DNA of 64,000 nt from positions 4,464,001 to 4,528,000 of the forward strand of contig NZ_FMHY01000002.1 of assembly GCF_900090225.1 (NCBI RefSeq), given 5' to 3'. Positions within the stretch are counted from its first letter, which is position 1, and every line of letters begins with the position of its first letter. Source of the DNA: Micromonospora eburnea (GTDB lineage Bacteria; Actinomycetota; Actinomycetes; Mycobacteriales; Micromonosporaceae). The position numbers and the translations under genes are program-made. Under the pieces are notes generated by a model. It searched no databases. It saw nothing but the letters and a program-made list of their open reading frames with translations, and was not told the DNA's origin. This document shows, in pieces, positions 25,619 to 34,007 of this stretch.

Positions 25619-26838
25619 GGCAACTCCGCGATCAGCTCGGTGGGCCCGCCGGGCGGGCTGCTGACCCGGATCGTGCCGTCGAAGGCCGCCAGCCGCCGCT
25701 CGATCCCGCGCAGGCCGGTGCCGCCGGCCGGGTCGGCGCCGCCCCGCCCGTCGTCGCGCACGCACAGTCGCAGCCGGCGCCCGTCGTCGACCACCTGGAT
25801 CGTGATCCGCTCCGCCCCGCTGTGCTTGATGGCGTTGGTCAGCGCCTCGGCCACTACGAAGTAGGCGGCCGACTCGACCGGCGCGGCCAACCGGCGCGCC
25901 AGCCGTGTATCGAGGTCGACCGGGATCGGACTGCCCAGCGCGAGCGCTTGGAGCGCACCGGGCAGGCCGCGGTCGGCGAGCAGCGGTGGGTGGATGCCCC
26001 GCACCAGGTCGCGCAGTTCACTCATCGCGGTGTGTGCCCCGGCCCGAGCGTCGGTGAGCATCGACCGCGCGGTGGCCGGGTCGCTGTCGAACAGGTCCTC
26101 GGCCATGCCCAGGTTCATGCTCAGCGCGACCAGCCGGGCCTGGGCACCGTCATGCAGGTCGCGCTCGATGCGGCGCAACTCGACGGCGGAGGCGTCAATC
26201 GCCTCGGCCCGCGTCTCGGTGAGCTGCTCGACCCGTGCCGACAGCCTGGCCTCGGCGGTCGGCGCGAGCAGCCACCGGGCGAACCGTGCCTCGGCCCGGA
26301 TCAGGAACCGGGGTAGCAGATAGCCCGCCGCCAGGCACAGGACACCGATCGGCACAGCCGCCCAGGCGGCTGCCGGCCCGTCGACGGTGAGACCGTTGTA
26401 CTGGAACACGATCTCTGGTGGCAGCGCTGCGCGCACCGCCGGCATGAGCAGGCCGAACGCCCCGGCCAGCCACAGCGCCGGACCGAGGACGCCGAACACC
26501 AGGCCGATCGTCGTCTGGCCGAACATCCAGCCGAGATCCCGCCAGGTCGCCCGATCGGTCAGCACCGTCCGGGTCCGCTCCGCCAGGCCTTTGGGCAGCG
26601 CCCGGTATGGCGATGGGACCGGATCGCCGAGCACAGCACCGGCACGGCCGCGCTGCCAGTCCGCGACCCGCCGGCCACGGCGCAGCACCTGAAGGTAGGG
26701 CGGCAGCCCGAGCCCACCGGTGACGGCCAGGGTGACCGCGGTCGACGCGAACAGCACCAGACACACCGCGGCCAGCCTGAGACTGGCCAGCAGGTGCGCC
26801 TGCTCGCGCCGGACACGCTTGATCATCTGCTTCATCAC
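25606..26838 (-). CDS. Membrane sensor histidine kinase (HisKA_3 type)
   Basis: A 410-residue kinase with about four hydrophobic segments (near residues 20-45, 110-133 and 155-180). Dimerisation and phosphoacceptor are in IERDLHDGAQARL with His229, followed by a HATPase_c domain: EALTNAIKHSGAERI (N box) and DDGRGGADPAGGTGLRGI (G boxes). The first hydrophobic part is a sensor of the kind seen in actinobacterial DUF1707-free kinases. The start is GTG 26838 or ATG 26835, with a GGGAG site; it overlaps the response regulator. Stimulus unknown. Confidence 0.92.
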   Translation of the reverse strand: MMKQMIKRVRREQAHLLASLRLAAVCLVLFASTAVTLAVTGGLGLPPYLQVLRRGRRVADWQRGRAGAVLGDPVPSPYRALPKGLAERTRTVLTDRATWRDLGWMFGQTTIGLVFGVLGPALWLAGAFGLLMPAVRAALPPEIVFQYNGLTVDGPAAAWAAVPIGVLCLAAGYLLPRFLIRAEARFARWLLAPTAEARLSARVEQLTETRAEAIDASAVELRRIERDLHDGAQARLVALSMNLGMAEDLFDSDPATARSMLTDARAGAHTAMSELRDLVRGIHPPLLADRGLPGALQALALGSPIPVDLDTRLARRLAAPVESAAYFVVAEALTNAIKHSGAERITIQVVDDGRRLRLCVRDDGRGGADPAGGTGLRGIERRLAAFDGTIRVSSPPGGPTELIAELPCGS

Positions 26839-26927
26839 CAGCGATTCTCCCTCCGATACCGGATCTCCGACGAGGCGGCTGCGCTGGTCAGGGCCGATAT
26901 CACATCGTTGCGGCCACCCGGAACGCC

Positions 26928-26962
26928 GCCTGCGGGCACCCCTTCACGGGGCGCCCGCAGGC
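26928..26962 (-). terminator. Hairpin terminator after the MMPL gene
   Basis: Arms 26928-26942 and 26948-26962 (GCCTGCGGGCACCCC and GGGGCGCCCGCAGGC) pair with one A-C mismatch over 15 positions and a five-base loop TTCAC. It starts 21 bases after the MMPL stop and separates the transporter from the kinase gene. Confidence 0.85.
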
Positions 26963-26983
26963 AGTCCGGCCGGAGCCGGGCAG

Positions 26984-29119
26984 TCAGACCAGTTCGGGCG
27001 AACGCTCCGGGCGGGTGGGCGGGGCCGGGCGGGCTTGTGGGCGCACCCGTGCCGGCCAGAACGCGAACCGGCCGAACAGCGCGGTCAGCGCTGGCACCAG
27101 CAGCCAGGACAGGACGAACGTGGACAGCAGGATCCCGACCGCCACGGCAAAGCCGACCTGGGCCAGCGTCGCGGAGACGACCAGCGCCGCGAAGGACGCG
27201 GCGAGGATCACGCCGGCAGCCGCGACCGGAGGGCCGGCGTGGCGCAGCGCGAGCGCTACCGCCTCCCGCCGGGAGCGGCCCTCCCGCAATTCCTCCCGGA
27301 TCCGGGCGATGATCAGGATGTTGTAGTCGGTGCCGATCGAGGCGACGAACATGTAGACGATCAGCGGCAGGGTGAAGGCCAGCCCCGGCTCCCCGGCGAG
27401 CCCCTGGAAGGCCAGCACCGAGGCGCCCAGCGTGGCGACGAAACCGGCGACCACCGCACCGAGCAGGTACACCGGGGCGAGCAGGCCCCGCAGCATCAGC
27501 AGCAGCACCAGGCCGATCAGCGCGCCGGCCACCGGGAAGATCACCTTCATGTCCGCGCTGACCACGTCCCGCACGTCGGCGAAGGTGGCGGTCTCCCCGC
27601 CCACGTAAGCGGTGGTGCCCGCCGGCGCGGCGGCGTGCGCGGCCGGCCGCAGGTCGCGCTCGACCTCGTCCATCGCCTTCTCGCTGAGCGGATCGGCCGA
27701 CAGCAGCAGGTCGACCTGGGCGACGTCGCCGTTGACCCGGACCCCGCCGACGCCACCGACGATCGGCACCTCGGTGAGCTTCTGCGCATACGCCGTCGCG
27801 GTCGCCTCGGTCAGACCCGGCCCGCTCAGGTAGATCGAGGTCGGGCTCAGGGTGCCCGCCGGGAACCCGGACCGCAACTGGTCCAGTGCGCGGGCCGATT
27901 CCGTACCGCTGGGCAGCGATCCCAGGTCGTAGCTGGCCTGGTAGCCGAGCGCCCCGGCCCCGAGCGCCGTCAGGGCCGCGATCGAGGCCAGCGCGACGAG
28001 GGCCGGCCGGCGGGCCACCAGTGCGCCGGTCCGGGCTGCCAGCCCGGCGTGCGGCTCGTGCCGCCACTTCTTCGACGGCCAGAACGCCCGGTGTCCGAGC
28101 AGCGCGAACACCGCCGGGATCAGGGTCAGTCCGGCGAACACCATCACGAGTACGGCCACCGCGAGCGCCGGGCCGAGGATCCGGAACGAGCCGAACCCGG
28201 ACAGCAGCAGCGCGCCGAAGGAGACCGCGACGGCGAGGGCGGAGACGGCGATGGCCTCGCCGACCCGGCCGAGCGCGGAGACCATGGCGGTACGCCGGTC
28301 CTCGCCGAGGCGCAGCCGCTCCCGGTACCGGAACAGCAGGAAGACCACGTAGTCGGTGCCGACGCCGAAGAGCACGACCGGCAGCAGGCCGGTGACCGAG
28401 GCGTCGAGCTGCATCCCGGCCGCCTTGGCGACCAGCGCGAGCAGTGCCACCACGCCCTGCCCGACCAGCGCGATGATCAGCACGTTGAGTAGCGCGATCC
28501 ACGGGCTACGGAAGATGACGACCAGCAGGATCACGATCATGACGACCATGCCGACACTGACCAGGATGTCGAGGATCTCGCTGTCCTTGGCCGCGGCGGC
28601 CTCTCCGGTGTAGCCGGCCCGCAGCCCGGTGCCCCGGACCAGGTCCTGGGTCTTCGATCGCAGATCGCCGACCGCGGCCAGGGTGGTTTCATGGCTGGCC
28701 GATTTGGTGAACGCCACCCGCGCCAACTGCACCTTGCCGTTCGGTGAGAGCGCCTGGGCCGAGGTGCTGACCGTACGGACACCAGCGATCCGGGCCGCGT
28801 CCAACGCGGCCACCAGCTCCCCCACCTTCGCCTGGTCGGTGACGCTCAGGGCCGCATCGTCAGCCCGGGACAGAACCAGTACGGCGGTGGCGCCCGCGTC
28901 GTCCGGCGTCGGGAACGCCCGCTCGGCGACCTTCGCCGCCTTGGCCGACTCGTAGCTGTCGGGCAGGAAATCGGCCTCGTTGCTGCCCATGACCGCGGCC
29001 GGTCCGTCCACGCCCAGGACGGCGAAACTCGCGCCGCCCAAGGCGATGACCGCCACCAGCCAGGCGAGAATCACCCGGACCGGGTGGCGGACCACCGCCG
29101 TCCCCCATCGCTCGAACAC
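26984..29119 (-). CDS. MMPL/RND family transporter
   Basis: A 711-residue exporter with the duplicated layout of one N-terminal helix, a large outside domain, five to six helices, and a repeat. Proton-relay Asp-Tyr pairs are at Asp256 (FGVGTDYVVFLLF) and Asp598 (IGTDYNILIIA), as in MmpL proteins. The first porter domain begins at about residue 40 and the second near 400. The start is GTG 29119 with GGGAG before it. It may export lipids, siderophores or drugs; the substrate is not visible. It is followed by its own terminator and then by a two-component system on the same strand, which probably controls it. Confidence 0.92.
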   Translation of the reverse strand: MFERWGTAVVRHPVRVILAWLVAVIALGGASFAVLGVDGPAAVMGSNEADFLPDSYESAKAAKVAERAFPTPDDAGATAVLVLSRADDAALSVTDQAKVGELVAALDAARIAGVRTVSTSAQALSPNGKVQLARVAFTKSASHETTLAAVGDLRSKTQDLVRGTGLRAGYTGEAAAAKDSEILDILVSVGMVVMIVILLVVIFRSPWIALLNVLIIALVGQGVVALLALVAKAAGMQLDASVTGLLPVVLFGVGTDYVVFLLFRYRERLRLGEDRRTAMVSALGRVGEAIAVSALAVAVSFGALLLSGFGSFRILGPALAVAVLVMVFAGLTLIPAVFALLGHRAFWPSKKWRHEPHAGLAARTGALVARRPALVALASIAALTALGAGALGYQASYDLGSLPSGTESARALDQLRSGFPAGTLSPTSIYLSGPGLTEATATAYAQKLTEVPIVGGVGGVRVNGDVAQVDLLLSADPLSEKAMDEVERDLRPAAHAAAPAGTTAYVGGETATFADVRDVVSADMKVIFPVAGALIGLVLLLMLRGLLAPVYLLGAVVAGFVATLGASVLAFQGLAGEPGLAFTLPLIVYMFVASIGTDYNILIIARIREELREGRSRREAVALALRHAGPPVAAAGVILAASFAALVVSATLAQVGFAVAVGILLSTFVLSWLLVPALTALFGRFAFWPARVRPQARPAPPTRPERSPELV

Positions 29120-29260
29120 TTCCGCTCCCTTCGCGTCAACTCGACGCTACGGACGGGCAGACGCATGATCGATGGGGCCAGAACGCGTCTTCGGGGTGGT
29201 GCCTGCACCACCACCGGCTGCGCCGGCCGAACCGGCTGCGCTCGGTCCGGCCCACCGGCC

Positions 29261-29370
29261 GGTGAATCCGGCTCGCGCCCCTCCACGAAGGCGGCCGTCC
29301 CCTCGCGCTTGTCGTCGGTGACGAACAGCGCCGCGAAGAGCTGGCTCTCCCCCAGGGTGAACCGGGTCCT
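29261..29370 (-). pseudogene. Decayed C-terminal fragment of an enoyl-CoA hydratase (crotonase)
   Basis: The minus strand reads TLGESQLFAALFVTDDKREG then TAAFVEGREPD, which is the usual crotonase tail, ending before the expected F-T-G-R. In the DNA a one-base loss turns GATTTCACCGGCCGG into a frame shift just before the stop. Only about 35 codons are recognisable, no start is present, and upstream is not coding. The fragment sits alone between the MMPL gene and a sulfotransferase and is probably a relic of a deletion. Confidence 0.6.
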
Positions 29371-29557
29371 ACCAAGATCAGTGCATCAGTGGGCGAGGGT
29401 GCGGCGCGTTGGAATGCTTCGATAACGCGTGCCCGCTTGTTGGAAGTGGCCGTCCGGCACGCACTCCGGGGCGCCGGGTACGGGTCCGGCCCGGATCGGC
29501 GAGTGAAGGGGATAAATGGCTTGCACAGGCGCCGGGTTGGAAGCTTGACTGCTCTCC

Positions 29558-30514
29558 ATGCCTTTCCCCCAACCGATCTTCGTTGCGGGTACGGGTCGTT
29601 CGGGAACGTCACGGATCGCCGACATCATCGGCGAACATCCGCTGATCCATCGGATTCCCATGGAGACCCGGTTTCTCATCGACCCGGGTGGCCTGCGGGA
29701 CCTGGCCGACGCGCTCACCGAGCGATACGACCCCGCCGTCGGTGAGGACGCCCTGCACCGGCTGAGCGATTTCCTCACCGTACGAGTGCCCGGCCGGCGC
29801 GACGATCGCGGCAAAACCGTTCCCGAGCTGGTCGGCGAGCGGCGCTACCGGGACGCGGTGCAACAGCTCTGGCCGCAGTTGATCGCGTACACGTACGACG
29901 AACCTGCGCCCGCGGAAGGCTTTGGGAACGCAGACCGGCCTGCCGGGCCCTTCGAGCCGGTGAGCCGCCGGCGGGTACTTCCCAGGCACTTCAGCGACCG
30001 GGGCGAACTGCTCGGAATCTTGCGGGGCCTGATCGACACCATGTTCGGCGGAGCAGCCGCCGACGCGGGCAAGCCGACCTGGTGCGAGAAGACACCGTTC
30101 AACCTGCTGTACATGGAGTTCCTCTGGGAACTGGTCCCCGAAGCGACCATCGTGCACATCAAGCGTCACCCGGTCTCGGTGCTCGCATCCCACCTGGCCC
30201 AGCCATGGGCGCCGCCCACCGTCGACGGCGCGCTCGCCTACCTCAAGCCGGTCTACCACCGGTGGCTCACCTGGAAGAACGCGGTCGACCTGACGGGCAG
30301 GCGATACATCGAGGTGAAGGCAGAAGATCTCGCAGCCGACTGGCCCGGGCAGCGCCGCGCCCTGTTCGAACGGCTCGGCGTCAACGACTTCGCCACCCCT
30401 TCAACGTTTCAGTCGCACCGACTGACGAACCGTAACGATCAATTCGACGACGAAACCCGCGAACTCATCGAAGAAGCACTCGGCAAGGTGATCCCGGCCA
30501 TGGGATACGAGTAA
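29558..30514 (+). CDS. Sulfotransferase family protein
   Basis: A 318-residue soluble PAPS-dependent transferase. The 5'-phosphosulfate loop is VAGTGRSGTSRI (about residues 9-20) and the 3'-phosphate site is IVHIKRHPVSVLAS (about 205-218), both typical for sulfotransferases acting on small molecules or glycans. The start ATG 29558 is near the family beginning (QPIFVAGTGRSG). No neighbouring PAPS synthase is seen; the substrate is unknown. A remnant region lies upstream, so the gene may be a later arrival. Confidence 0.85.
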   Translation: MPFPQPIFVAGTGRSGTSRIADIIGEHPLIHRIPMETRFLIDPGGLRDLADALTERYDPAVGEDALHRLSDFLTVRVPGRRDDRGKTVPELVGERRYRDAVQQLWPQLIAYTYDEPAPAEGFGNADRPAGPFEPVSRRRVLPRHFSDRGELLGILRGLIDTMFGGAAADAGKPTWCEKTPFNLLYMEFLWELVPEATIVHIKRHPVSVLASHLAQPWAPPTVDGALAYLKPVYHRWLTWKNAVDLTGRRYIEVKAEDLAADWPGQRRALFERLGVNDFATPSTFQSHRLTNRNDQFDDETRELIEEALGKVIPAMGYE

Positions 30515-30805
30515 CGGCTCCGGCATTCCACCTTGACGACGCCACGTCGCCCCCCCTCGAACGCCCGGTATACGCGGCTTCAGCCGAACCGCTCGCAGAC
30601 CATTCGTTCCTGACTTTCCGGCCGCTTTTTGAGTCCGCGCTTATGGGCGGGTACACGCTTCTGCCACGAACGCTCGTCACGGAGGGTGACCGGATCGCGG
30701 GGTGGGCATCCCATCTGTATTCCGCCGAGTGCACGAAGATCGCCCGGCGTCAGGGCGACGAACACTGCCACTGGACGGACAGTGAGGGCTCTGCACGGCT
30801 TGGCG

Positions 30806-31321
30806 TCAACAGTGAAACACCGACCAGCAGATGTCGTTGCGCCGCCTCTGGTCGTCAAGTACGAGCTCACGGATCGCCTCCGGGAGCTGATCGCGCTGCC
30901 ACTGGCACTCGAGTCGCCCTGCGGCCTCGCTCAGACCTGCCGGTGCTGCCGCACGTGCGGCCTTGATCGCATAGGCGGCGGCGCCGAGTTCGTGTGCGGC
31001 GACGTGGGCGACGGCCCCGGCCTGGCCGGCGGCGTACGCGGCATGCCGTGCTGCACCACGCAGGTCTCTGGCCGCCCCCATCGCATGGCCACCCGCCGCG
31101 CGGGCCTGCATCATCGTGACCTCGCCACGGACCCAGGCCCGGGCATGCTCGATCGCGTGACGTGGTCGTAGGTCCCCAGGCTGCGCCGACTCGAAGAGGC
31201 CGAGTACGTGCTCCGCACACGAGGCGGCCCATAGAGCGAGGAGACGGTGATCGGCATCAGTGAGAGTTCCCCCACGGCGGATCGTCACGAAGCGGGGGTC
31301 CCGGACCTTCGGGAGGATCAT
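30806..31321 (-). CDS. Imm5-like immunity family protein
   Basis: A 171-residue, Ala-rich helical protein. The pattern ILPKVRDPRFVTIRRGG, then ARHAAYAAGQAGAVAHVAAH and the end RNDICWSVF, is that of the putative immunity proteins of the Imm5 group in actinobacteria. Such proteins are often orphans. ATG 31321 is chosen because a GGAGG lies ten bases before it; the stop of the upstream gene overlaps (ATGA), giving coupled translation. No toxin gene adjoins it. Function here is unproven. Confidence 0.75.
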   Translation of the reverse strand: MILPKVRDPRFVTIRRGGTLTDADHRLLALWAASCAEHVLGLFESAQPGDLRPRHAIEHARAWVRGEVTMMQARAAGGHAMGAARDLRGAARHAAYAAGQAGAVAHVAAHELGAAAYAIKAARAAAPAGLSEAAGRLECQWQRDQLPEAIRELVLDDQRRRNDICWSVFHC

Positions 31322-31938
31322 GACTGGCACTCCCTCCTACGCGGGTCGGCGCGGCCCAGCGCGGTGTGCCCTGGCGGCCGGTCAGCCGCCTGCCGCAGGA
31401 AACGGTCCAGCGTGCTCATCAGCTGGGCGACACGAGTGCTGCCGCCCGGCGCGAGCGGGTAGCGGCTGAGCACGTCGATGAGCACCGGTGTCGCACGCTG
31501 CCGCGACCGTTCCAGCAGGGCATCCGCGATCGCGGGGTCACCGCCCGCCTCGATCTCGCCAATGCGCGCAGCGCTTGCGGCGGCTCGCAGGATGTGGCCG
31601 ACCTGGCTCGCCTTGGCAATGGGGTGCAGGTATGCGGCCGATGCGGCGTCACCGGCGCATCGCGCGGCCAGTCTCGCAGCCTCGGAGGGTGCAGCGCGGG
31701 CGGCTCGATGAGCATCGAGGGAAGTAACGCGCTGCAGTTTCGTCCTGTTGGCGCCGTTGATGAACGCCCAGGCCGCGTCGATCGCCGCACGGGGGCGCGG
31801 ATCATCGGGAACGGCCCGCTCGAAGACCGACGAGACGTCCTCGGCATGCCGGACCACGTAACGCGCCACGACGCGCAGCTCGTCCATCGTCAGGTCGAAG
31901 TCTCCGGATACGGTGCGCGCGCTCGGTGCCATGTTCAT
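31318..31938 (-). CDS. Second Imm5-like immunity family protein
   Basis: A 206-residue helical protein with the same repeat style as its downstream partner: LTMDELRVVARYVVRHAEDV, RPRAAIDAAWAFINGA and a middle region rich in Ala. Similarity to the partner is weak but visible (RHAEDVSSVFERAVPDDPRP against AEHVLGLFESAQPGDLRP). The start at ATG 31938 (MNMAPSART) has an AAGGA site; the frame is open to 32013. It overlaps the next gene by four bases, so the two form an operon. It may be a diverged copy or a partner subunit. Confidence 0.65.
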   Translation of the reverse strand: MNMAPSARTVSGDFDLTMDELRVVARYVVRHAEDVSSVFERAVPDDPRPRAAIDAAWAFINGANRTKLQRVTSLDAHRAARAAPSEAARLAARCAGDAASAAYLHPIAKASQVGHILRAAASAARIGEIEAGGDPAIADALLERSRQRATPVLIDVLSRYPLAPGGSTRVAQLMSTLDRFLRQAADRPPGHTALGRADPRRRECQS

Positions 31939-32526
31939 GAATCGTATCCTTGAACTCTCGGTTGAGACTCTCCGACTCATCGCCCGCTTACCTACGTCGG
32001 AACCCTCAATCACAGGTCACATGCGGTGGCCGCCCGATGAGCTGGGTGGCGCGGGTAACCGTCGCGGCGAAATCGATGACGTCGCGCCGCTGGTCGCCTT
32101 CCTGTCTGCAAACAGCGGCGGAACGGCCGACGAAAAGCGTCGGAGTCGGCCGGCAGCGCGGCAGGGTTCATCACCCGCTCAATGATCAGCCACGCCCACG
32201 GTGTCCGAGCCCTCGTGGCCCACCGCTACCGGCAACAGCGATCCGGGTGGTACGCACTGCCACGACCCGCGTGGTAGCAGTTCAATGGTTGCGGTCGGCT
32301 GGGACATTTTGGGAGCCCGCCCACCATGAGCGAGCTCCCCGGAGCCTGGCCCGACTCGAACGGTACGGCCATCCCTGGGTTCAGTGACGCGCGGTACCGG
32401 CGCCGCGCGTTGGGCAGGCCGGCCCCAAGCGTAGTGCGCCGGCGTTCGACGCAGGGTGTGCGGACAGGCCGTCGGCGGGGTGCATCCCACCTCGGGGCGT
32501 TGCCACCGTTCCGGTACCCCTGGGGG
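31939..32526. other. Intergenic region without a supported gene
   Basis: Some 590 bases between the Imm5-like operon and the CoaD-like gene. Open frames exist on both strands, but none has a ribosome-binding site or family pattern. The stretch 32287-32330 (GGTCGGCTGGGACATTTTGG and onward) looks like the end of a mobile element, but I cannot assign it. Confidence 0.35.
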
Positions 32527-33006
32527 TCACTGTTCGGCGTTCTGGGACGGGGCCGACTGTGCCGAGCGGTATGCGCGCGCGACCGTGGACGAAGTGGCGG
32601 CCAGCTGCGGACGGGACGGCAACCAGACGGTCTGAATGCCGAGTTGTTCGTTCATCGCGGCGAGCTGGTACTCCTGGCGAAGGTCCGCGGCCGTGCGTAG
32701 GCCGCGGACGATGACCGTGGCACCGCGACGCAGGCAGTAGGCGGTGGTCAGGCCGGTCCAGGTGTCCACCTCGACGTTGCCCCAGGCTGCCGGCATGGCG
32801 TCGCGCACGCGTACGGCCCTGGTCGCGGCCTCGGCGGTTGGGCGCTTGTCGGCGTTCACCGCCAGCAACACGATGACCTGGTCGAATATCACCCGGGCAC
32901 GGGCCACCACGTCGCGGTGCCCCGGGGTGAACGGATCGAACGTACCGGGATAGACCGCCAACGAACCGTGTACCGGCACCACTTCACGACCCGACGTAGC
33001 CGTCAC
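32527..33006 (-). CDS. Phosphopantetheine adenylyltransferase-like protein
   Basis: A 159-residue nucleotidyltransferase of the HxGH family. The N-terminal strand and loop AVYPGTFDPFTPGHRDVVA has T-P-G-H (27-30) for the HxGH-type motif, in which the usual first His or Asn is replaced. RGLRTAADLRQEYQLAAMNEQ and the C-terminal ATSSTVARAY (ISSTxxR motif) are as in CoaD. The start is GTG 33006, following GGAGGCGCG. The region has no other CoA genes, so this may be a paralogue of the housekeeping enzyme; the function could be CoA synthesis or nucleotidyl transfer to another compound. Confidence 0.8.
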   Translation of the reverse strand: MTATSGREVVPVHGSLAVYPGTFDPFTPGHRDVVARARVIFDQVIVLLAVNADKRPTAEAATRAVRVRDAMPAAWGNVEVDTWTGLTTAYCLRRGATVIVRGLRTAADLRQEYQLAAMNEQLGIQTVWLPSRPQLAATSSTVARAYRSAQSAPSQNAEQ

Positions 33007-33189
33007 CGCGCCTCCAACCGCATGCCCACGATCATCCCAGCCCTACCTGTGCCGAACGACGTTGGGCCTTGTCGTCACCGCCGACCACCGCCGACATCCT
33101 GGTCTGCCGCCACCCGTGCGCGGCACCCGTCCGGAGCCACCATCCCTGCGGGTACTCCCCCGCCGACACGAGCGCCGAATTGAGTGCGG

Positions 33190-33864
33190 TCAGTGTTTTC
33201 GGGTCTCCCAGACCGGCTGCTGGGGCTCGTCGTTGTGCACGATGATGTCGACGCGATCGGTCGGGCGGACCGTGGCGAAGTAGAACTGTTGGGAGGGGAT
33301 GTAACGCTCGCGCCAGCGCCGTTCGACTTCGGCCCGGGACGGCACCCGGCGCTCTCGGATCACGGCGCGATCCACGGTCTTCTCGAGCGCAGTCGACACG
33401 AAGATGCGCAGATCCCACCGGTCAACCAGTTCCGGGCGCATGAGGAAGACGCCGTCGAAGAGCAGCACGGCGTCGGTGGGGGCAGTCGTGACCGGCGGGG
33501 ACAGGGCGGTATCCGCTGTGCGGTCGTAGACCGCGTGTTGGAAGCGCCGATCTCCGCCCGGGCCGAGCGGATCGAGCAGAACCCGGTTCAGCGCCTCGTA
33601 GTCGTGGGTGTCGAAGTAGCAGCCTTCGGCCGAGTACTCGCCGCGCGGGTAGCGCTGTGCCCGGGGGAAGAGGAAATCGTCGATCGTCGCGCGGATGACG
33701 GTGCGGCCCTGTGTGCGCAAGACGACGGCCAGCTCGTCGGCGAGCGTGGTCTTGCCCGTGGCGGGCGGCCCGTCGATGGCAACCCGCGTCGGGTGTGCGA
33801 CTGTGACGGACCCGACTGCCTCAGCCAGCCGGCCGAGCACCTCGTCGCGGGAGCCTTGGCCCAT
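33190..33864 (-). CDS. Uridine kinase-like P-loop protein
   Basis: A 224-residue P-loop kinase. The Walker A motif is DGPPATGKTTLADELA (about residues 31-46), followed by TIDDFLFPRAQRYPRGEYSA, VLLFDGVFL and the arginine-rich lid VIRERRVPSRAEVERRWRERY. This set is that of the uridine kinase/PanK-like branch, and phosphorylation of a nucleoside or similar alcohol is likely; the substrate is unproven. The start is ATG 33864 (MGQGSRDEVL); the longer frame to 34011 is unsupported. Downstream is the CoaD-like gene, 183 bases away. Confidence 0.8.
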   Translation of the reverse strand: MGQGSRDEVLGRLAEAVGSVTVAHPTRVAIDGPPATGKTTLADELAVVLRTQGRTVIRATIDDFLFPRAQRYPRGEYSAEGCYFDTHDYEALNRVLLDPLGPGGDRRFQHAVYDRTADTALSPPVTTAPTDAVLLFDGVFLMRPELVDRWDLRIFVSTALEKTVDRAVIRERRVPSRAEVERRWRERYIPSQQFYFATVRPTDRVDIIVHNDEPQQPVWETRKH

Positions 33865-34007
33865 GTCCTGCCCCGTCCTGATCTCGCGAGGGTACTCGTG
33901 CCGAGCCGACCTTATGCCCGCCAGCCTTCTCGCGCCCGCCACTCCCCCAGTAAGCGAGATCGCCACATGCGGAAGCGGCTGCGGTCGCGGCACAAACAAC
34001 GCCGCCA

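Noticed and set aside
26835..28502. Minus-strand frame of 555 codons overlapping the MMPL gene
   Set aside because: It is the other reading frame of the MMPL gene; the GTDY motifs and membrane helices are in the competing frame.
32287..32330. Possible insertion-sequence end (GGGACATTTTGGGAG)
   Set aside because: Only a vague likeness to element ends; no inverted partner or transposase part is found.
33032..33418. Minus-strand frame overlapping the end of the uridine-kinase-like gene
   Set aside because: The stretch 33060-33180 looks somewhat coding (SAGEYPQGWWLRTG), but it has no start of its own and overlaps the kinase in another frame; too weak to call.
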